A stretch of DNA of 64,000 nucleotides from CAILZL01 sp963748005 (GTDB lineage Bacteria; Pseudomonadota; Gammaproteobacteria; Steroidobacterales; Steroidobacteraceae). The position numbers were made by a program, and so were the translations under genes. The stretch covers positions 1,550,001-1,614,000 of the forward strand of contig CAVVHH010000002.1 of NCBI GenBank assembly GCA_963748005.1. The letters are read 5' to 3'. Below, in pieces: positions 59,752 through 64,000 of the stretch; the stretch's first letter is position 1, and each line of letters starts with the position of its first letter. A model generated the notes under the pieces. The model made no database searches. It saw only the letters and a list, made by a program, of their open reading frames with translations, and was not told the DNA's origin.

Positions 59752-60801
59752 CTAAGGGTGACGGACAGGACGGTCCGGCAAGACAGGGTTGGGGTGTCCA
59801 ATCGGCTGCAGATTGCCCAGAAACTGCGCCGTGGCGTTTTCCCAGGTGTACTGCAGCGCATGCTCGCGGCAGGCACGACGATCGAACTTCAGTGCGGCAA
59901 GTGTTGCGGCCTGCAGGTCTTCACTGAGTATTCCCGTCACACCCACCTTCACTACATCGATTGGGCCGGTTACCGGATAGGCAGCCACCGGCACGCCGCA
60001 AGCCATGGCTTCGAGCAGCACCAGTCCGAACGTATCGGTACGACTCGGAAACACGAACACATCTGCTGCGGCGACATGCGCCGCCAATTCAGCGCCGTAC
60101 TTGTAGCCGACAAATAGTGCACGCGGATACTTGCGTTGCAATGCTTCACGCGCCGGACCGTCGCCTACCACCAACTGAGTACCGGGCAGATTGAGCTTCA
60201 GAAATTCCTCGATGTTCTTTTCCACCGCCACACGCCCCAGATACAGCGAGATGGGCCTGGGCAGATTCAGCCAACTACTATCCACGGGCTTGAACAGCCC
60301 CACATCCACGCCGCGCGACCAGCGCGCAAGATTGGTAAAGCCACGTGACTCCAGCTGGGTCTGCATGCTGGGCGTGGCCACCATCGTGCGCGCAGCTGCG
60401 CCGTGAAAGCGCCGCAGCCAGGCATAACTGACGGACAAGGGAATGGGTGCGCGCGCCCGCACGTATTCGGGAAACTGTGTGTGATACGAGGTGGTATACG
60501 GCCAGCTGCGCTGCAGGCAATAACTGCGCGCTGCCATGCCCAGCGGGCCTTCGGTGGCAATGTGCACACAGTCGGGACGGAAACTATCGAGTACTGCGCG
60601 TAACAATTTTGCCGGTCGCCACGCGAGCCGTATTTCAGGGTAAGTCGGGCAGGGAAAACTGCTGAACATGCCTGGCTCGATGACGCGCACGTCATGTCCC
60701 TGATCGAGCAACATGCCGCGCGTGGTATTGAGCGTGCGCACCACGCCATTGGTTTGCGGATGCCAGGCATCGGTGACGATGCAGATGCGCCGGGAGGTCA
60801 C
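59752..60801 (-). CDS. GT4-family glycosyltransferase
   Basis: Retaining glycosyltransferase with two Rossmann domains. The 349-residue protein starts TSRRICIVTDAWHPQTNGVV after Met, has YLGRVAVEKNIEEFLKL (acceptor/donor interface) and the GT4 nucleotide-sugar site PSRTDTFGLVLLEAMACGVP (residues about 265-284). It overlaps the LpxH-like gene by 4 nt; this gene pair recurs in many proteobacteria, suggesting envelope glycolipid synthesis. Donor and acceptor are not known. Confidence 0.88.
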   Translation of the reverse strand: MTSRRICIVTDAWHPQTNGVVRTLNTTRGMLLDQGHDVRVIEPGMFSSFPCPTYPEIRLAWRPAKLLRAVLDSFRPDCVHIATEGPLGMAARSYCLQRSWPYTTSYHTQFPEYVRARAPIPLSVSYAWLRRFHGAAARTMVATPSMQTQLESRGFTNLARWSRGVDVGLFKPVDSSWLNLPRPISLYLGRVAVEKNIEEFLKLNLPGTQLVVGDGPAREALQRKYPRALFVGYKYGAELAAHVAAADVFVFPSRTDTFGLVLLEAMACGVPVAAYPVTGPIDVVKVGVTGILSEDLQAATLAALKFDRRACREHALQYTWENATAQFLGNLQPIGHPNPVLPDRPVRHP

Positions 60802-61655
60802 GCTGCGTGATCGACCAGCACGGGTTCCGGCTGATCATGCGCCGACACGACTTCGGCCTGTTCGGTCCAGCGCAGCAGGGACAGTCGTCCCAGCGGATCT
60901 TCAATCAGAGTGGTGCAGCTTTCGACCCAGTCGCCATCGTTGCAATACAGCACATCGTCAAGGCGGGTGATTTCGGCGCGATGGATATGGCCACAGATAA
61001 CACCGTCCACACCACGCTGCCGCGCTTCGCTGGCAAGTGCACGTTCGTAATTGGCGATGTATTTCACCGCCTTGCTCATCTTGCCCTTCAGGAACGCCGC
61101 CACCGACCAGTACGAAAAGCCGCAGCGGCGTCGCAGGCTGTTCACGTGCCGGTTTAGCCACAACACGAATTCATAGGCATGATGTCCGACATATGACAAC
61201 AAAGGGCTGGCCTTGATGACGCTGTCGAAGTCATCGCCGTGCAACACCCAGAAACGCTTGCCGTCGGCCGTTTCGTGGATTGCGTGCTGCATGATTTCGA
61301 TGTTGCCGAACTGCATGCCGGCGTATTCGCGAAAGGTACAGTCGTGATTGCCGGGAATGTAGATGACGCGAGTACCGCGCTTGGCCTTGCCAAGCAGCGT
61401 GCGAATGACATTGGTATGCGACTGTGGCCAGTAGAAGCTGCGCTGCATGCTCCACAGATCGATGATGTCCCCGACCAGGTACAACGTGTCGCACTCCACC
61501 GAGTGCAGGAAATCCAGCAGGTACTCGGCGCTGCAGCCGCGTGAGCCCAGATGTACATCCGAGATGAATACCGTGCGTGCCCTGATCATCGGGCGTTCGG
61601 TTTTCGATGCCTGCGCTGTGCGCTGTTGTCTGTCCCCGGAACGACTTGCTTGCAT
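60798..61655 (-). CDS. LpxH-like UDP-2,3-diacylglucosamine diphosphatase family protein
   Basis: Metallophosphoesterase of the COG2908 type. Metal motifs in order: SDVHLG, GDIIDLW, GNHD, LHGDDFD and GHIHRAE. It has 285 residues, longer than canonical LpxH (about 240), and belongs to the branch paired with a GT4 glycosyltransferase, whose substrate may differ from lipid A precursor. Start uncertain: ATG 61655 has AGGA very close; MIRARTVFISDVHLG at 61589 is the shorter option. Confidence 0.85.
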   Translation of the reverse strand: MQASRSGDRQQRTAQASKTERPMIRARTVFISDVHLGSRGCSAEYLLDFLHSVECDTLYLVGDIIDLWSMQRSFYWPQSHTNVIRTLLGKAKRGTRVIYIPGNHDCTFREYAGMQFGNIEIMQHAIHETADGKRFWVLHGDDFDSVIKASPLLSYVGHHAYEFVLWLNRHVNSLRRRCGFSYWSVAAFLKGKMSKAVKYIANYERALASEARQRGVDGVICGHIHRAEITRLDDVLYCNDGDWVESCTTLIEDPLGRLSLLRWTEQAEVVSAHDQPEPVLVDHAA

Positions 61656-61804
61656 GTCCTGTCATTTTGCAGCCTGGACAGTGCGTACTCTGGCTTGGCG
61701 GAATGTCCCGATTGTTGCAATCTGACGAAACTTTCGTGACAGCGCATGCCGTCTCCACGCGCACGCTTTGACTTGCGGCGCCATCCTCATCATTCTTGGC
61801 GACC

Positions 61805-62260
61805 ATGATTGCCTTGTTACAACGTGTCACCCATGCCAGCGTGTCAGTGGCGGGCGCCGAAACCGGCCGCATTGGCCCCGGGCTGCTGGTGCTGCTGGGT
61901 GTCGAGAGGTACGACACGCCCGCGCAGGCGGATCGCTTGCTGGAACGATTGCTGGGCTATCGGGTCTTCCCCGATGCCGAGGGCAAGATGAACCTCAGCC
62001 TGACCCAGCTGGGCGGCGGTCTGCTGCTGGTGCCGCAATTCACGCTGGCTGCCGACACCCGGAGTGGCTCACGGCCGGGATTCAGCACCGCTGCGGCGCC
62101 GGAAGCCGGGCGGCAGTTGTTTGACTACTTTGTAGCTGCCGCGCGCCAGCAGCACAGGCAGGTGGCAACCGGCCTGTTCGGTGCCGACATGCAGGTCAGC
62201 CTGTGCAACGATGGCCCCGTTACCTTCTGGCTGCAGGTGCCGCCAGCACAACCTGCATAA
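61805..62260 (+). CDS. dtd: D-aminoacyl-tRNA deacylase
   Basis: Removes D-amino acids and glycine mischarged on tRNA. From the ATG at 61805 (MIALLQRVTHASVSVAG) it has 151 residues. The Gly-cisPro motif NDGPVTFWLQ is present near the end. The other active-site motif, usually SQFTL, reads PQFTL here (LLVPQFTLAADTRSGSRPGF), a Ser-to-Pro change worth noting. tatA follows after 105 nt. Confidence 0.94.
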   Translation: MIALLQRVTHASVSVAGAETGRIGPGLLVLLGVERYDTPAQADRLLERLLGYRVFPDAEGKMNLSLTQLGGGLLLVPQFTLAADTRSGSRPGFSTAAAPEAGRQLFDYFVAAARQQHRQVATGLFGADMQVSLCNDGPVTFWLQVPPAQPA

Positions 62261-62365
62261 GTCGCACCTGCATGACAGGTGGGTGACATTAAACCCCCGT
62301 AACATCGCGGCTCTGGCGCCCCATTTGGCGTATTATTCCGCCGCTATTACATCCCGGAGATATTC

Positions 62366-62605
62366 ATGGGTATTGGTATCAAAGAGTTGCTCATCATTCT
62401 GGCGATTGCCCTGCTTGTTTTCGGCACCAAGAAGCTGAAGAACATTGGCTCGGACCTGGGTGGAGCCGTCAAAGGCTTCAAGAACGCCATGAAGGACGGC
62501 GAGGCCGAAGGCGCCAAGCAGCTCCAGTCGCCAGACGATAAAGATGCGGATTTCAGTACTACTCCCGCTGGCGACAAGGTCGGCGACAAATCGGACAAGG
62601 CCTGA
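62366..62605 (+). CDS. tatA: Twin-arginine translocase subunit TatA
   Basis: Forms the size-variable pore for folded proteins in the inner membrane. The 79-residue protein has an N-terminal membrane helix (IKELLIILAIALLVFGTKKL), the hinge FGTKKLKNIGSDLGGAVKGF and an acidic amphipathic tail. CGGAG lies 8 nt before the ATG. First gene of tatABC. Confidence 0.96.
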   Translation: MGIGIKELLIILAIALLVFGTKKLKNIGSDLGGAVKGFKNAMKDGEAEGAKQLQSPDDKDADFSTTPAGDKVGDKSDKA

Positions 62606-62659
62606 GCGCCGCCCTGCGCCCGATCAGCGACCCCAGATAGCTTCACCATACGCTGAACG

Positions 62660-63079
62660 ATGTTCGAAATCGGTTTTCAGGAAATTGTCGTCATTGCGCT
62701 GCTGGCGCTGATTGTGCTCGGGCCGGAGAAATTGCCCAAGCTGGCTGCCAAACTCGGACATTGGACCGGACGGGCGCGCAGCATGGCGCGCAATCTGCGC
62801 CAGCAGCTGGAAAATGAAGTCAGCTATGACGAACTGCTGAAGCAGAAACAGGAAGCAGAAGAAGCGTTGCGCAAGGCTACCGAAGCACCCATGGATTTCC
62901 ATGCCCAGATGGAGCGCGATATCCAGACGGCCCTGGACCCTGTCGTGGATAAAGCCTCTGAACCAGCAGCTCCCGCAGAACCCGCGTCCCCACCTGCACA
63001 GATCGCTGCCGGGACAACACCCGTGACGGAAGGCTCTGACCCAACCCCCGCCAAGGACGTGGCGGGCACCTCGGCATGA
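62660..63079 (+). CDS. tatB: Twin-arginine translocase subunit TatB
   Basis: With TatC recognises twin-arginine signal peptides. The 139-residue protein begins MFEIGFQEIVVIALLALIVL with the invariant Glu (FEIGF) and Gly-Pro (VLGPEKLPKLA), then an amphipathic helix and an Ala/Pro-rich tail (EPAAPAEPASPPAQIAAG). It overlaps tatC by 4 nt (ATGA). Confidence 0.96.
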   Translation: MFEIGFQEIVVIALLALIVLGPEKLPKLAAKLGHWTGRARSMARNLRQQLENEVSYDELLKQKQEAEEALRKATEAPMDFHAQMERDIQTALDPVVDKASEPAAPAEPASPPAQIAAGTTPVTEGSDPTPAKDVAGTSA

Positions 63080-63870
63080 GTGACCGCAAGGGGAATGAGT
63101 CGCTGGCCGAAGGGTCACTGATCTCGCATCTGCTTGAATTGCGCGACCGCCTGTTGCGCGCCGTGATTGCCGTACTGGTGATCTTCCTGCCCTGCGCGAT
63201 CTACAGTCAGGAACTGTTCTCGCTGGTTGCACAGCCCCTGCTGGCCAAGCTGCCGCAGGGTGCACAAATGGTTTCCACCAGCCTGACGGCACCGGTCATG
63301 GCGCCGCTGAAGCTGGCAGTTCTGATCGCGCTGTTTTTCGGCATGCCCTATGTCTTGTACCAAGTGTGGGCTTTCGTTTCGCCAGGTCTGTACCGGCATG
63401 AGAAGCGCTTTGCCATTCCGCTGCTGTTGTCCAGCATTGTGTTGTTTTACTGCGGGGCGGCGTTTGCGTACTTCGTGGTATTCCCGGTGATGTTCGGCTT
63501 CCTGACCACGTACGTGCCGGCCGGGGTGGTGATGATGCCGGATATGACGTTGTACCTGGATTTTGCCGCGCTGCTGATTTTTGCTTTCGGTGCATCGTTT
63601 GAAATTCCCATCGCCACCTTCCTGCTGGTGTGGACCGGGCTGGTGCGCTTAAAGCACCTGACCGAGAACCGCGGCTATGTGATCATTGCCGTGTTCATCA
63701 TCTCCGCCATTCTCACGCCCACCACTGACCCTTTGTCGCAGACCCTGATGGCTGGACCCATGTACCTGCTCTACGAACTGGGCATCGTCTTTTCGCGTGT
63801 GCTGCTCAAGGACAAGATTGCCGAACAGACCAAGGAAGACGCCGAAGAAGCCAAAGACGCTTCCGGCTGA
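63076..63870 (+). CDS. tatC: Twin-arginine translocase subunit TatC
   Basis: Six-span core of the Tat receptor. The 264-residue protein has the N-terminal signal-binding segment SLISHLLELRDRLLRAV, FVSPGLYRHEKRF (family glutamate region) and FIISAILTPTTDPLSQTLMA. The tail is charged (KEDAEEAKDASG). It ends 7 nt before a convergent gene. Confidence 0.97.
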   Translation: MSDRKGNESLAEGSLISHLLELRDRLLRAVIAVLVIFLPCAIYSQELFSLVAQPLLAKLPQGAQMVSTSLTAPVMAPLKLAVLIALFFGMPYVLYQVWAFVSPGLYRHEKRFAIPLLLSSIVLFYCGAAFAYFVVFPVMFGFLTTYVPAGVVMMPDMTLYLDFAALLIFAFGASFEIPIATFLLVWTGLVRLKHLTENRGYVIIAVFIISAILTPTTDPLSQTLMAGPMYLLYELGIVFSRVLLKDKIAEQTKEDAEEAKDASG

Positions 63871-63877
63871 TTCACCA

Positions 63878-64000
63878 CTACTGGCCGGGGATTGCCGCCA
63901 GCAAAGCGCGGGTGTAGTCGGTTTGCGGATTGCGATACAGAGCATCCGAATCGGCCATTTCGACTACGCGACCCTGTTGCATCACCAGTACGCGATCGGA
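63878..64000 (-). CDS. Peptide/nickel-type ABC transporter ATPase (C-terminal end only)
   Basis: The window cuts this gene; 40 codons plus stop are visible on the minus strand. SDRVLVMQQGRVVEMADSDA and YRNPQTDYTRALLAAIPGQ match the C-terminal part of OppD/DppD/DppF-type ATPases (D-loop to H-loop exit, then NPxxxYTRxLLAAIP). Which member of the family it is cannot be told. Confidence 0.85.
   Translation of the reverse strand, partial: SDRVLVMQQGRVVEMADSDALYRNPQTDYTRALLAAIPGQ

Noticed and set aside
1..64000. CRISPR arrays, rRNA and tRNA genes
   Set aside because: No regularly spaced short direct repeats and no rRNA or tRNA sequences were noticed; the repeats found are inverted and isolated in gene gaps.

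Overview
The window is a GC-rich bacterial chromosome segment that reads as a gammaproteobacterium outside the best-studied genera. Supporting marks are the gene blocks atpIBEFHAGD, rsmG-parA-parB, rph-rdgB-hemW, yicC/gmk-rpoZ-spoT-ridA-recG and dtd/tatABC, a cytochrome c4, a PBP1b with a TPR lipoprotein partner, and a separate SpoT-type Rel protein. In many gammaproteobacteria these blocks lie close to the replication origin. Genus cannot be fixed from the sequence alone.

Layout. (1) 1-14.9 kb, all on the minus strand: the ATP synthase operon (atpD cut by the window edge), parAB, rsmG, an AcuI-type reductase, cytochrome c4, rpmE, a gene-free stretch at 11.06-11.54 kb with clustered DnaA-box matches beside an AT-rich tract (candidate origin), then hemW, rdgB, rph and a PP2C phosphatase. 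(2) 15.0-15.9 kb: yicC. (3) 15.83-24.44 kb: an 8.6-kb integrated element bounded by a 22-bp direct repeat of the yicC 3' end. It carries a tyrosine integrase, an AlpA-type regulator, a primase/helicase-like replication protein followed by iteron-like palindromes, and cargo (HGGxSTG protein, secreted FIMAH-like protein, XRE regulator, lipoprotein, T5orf172 GIY-YIG protein). (4) 24.4-37 kb: gmk, rpoZ, spoT, ridA, recG, small or unknown genes, ubiA, trkA, trkH, and a GIY-YIG gene with an in-frame amber codon. (5) 37.5-49.5 kb, minus strand: one urea block reading urtABCDE-ureDABCEF-hupE/ureJ-ureG. (6) 50.0-54.3 kb, plus strand and divergent from urtA: a large hybrid histidine kinase whose N-terminus is an NCS1-family permease, followed by an overlapping LuxR-type response regulator; a strong sigma-54-like promoter lies upstream. 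(7) 54.3-64 kb: tspO, a KefB-type antiporter, mrcB with its lipoprotein partner, a GT4 glycosyltransferase with an LpxH-like phosphatase, dtd, tatABC, and the end of a peptide-type ABC ATPase.

How the parts fit. Urea is taken up by the Urt ABC transporter and hydrolysed by the nickel enzyme urease with its full accessory set plus a HupE/UreJ permease. The permease-kinase and response regulator next to it are the obvious candidates for sensing a nitrogen compound and controlling this block; that link is inferred from position and the sigma-54-type site. The integrated element has split the tight yicC-gmk pair, and a 21-codon ORF at its right end runs into the duplicated yicC tail and stops 4 nt before gmk, which may restore translational coupling. 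Many gene gaps, especially in the urea block, hold long inverted repeats from several recurring families.
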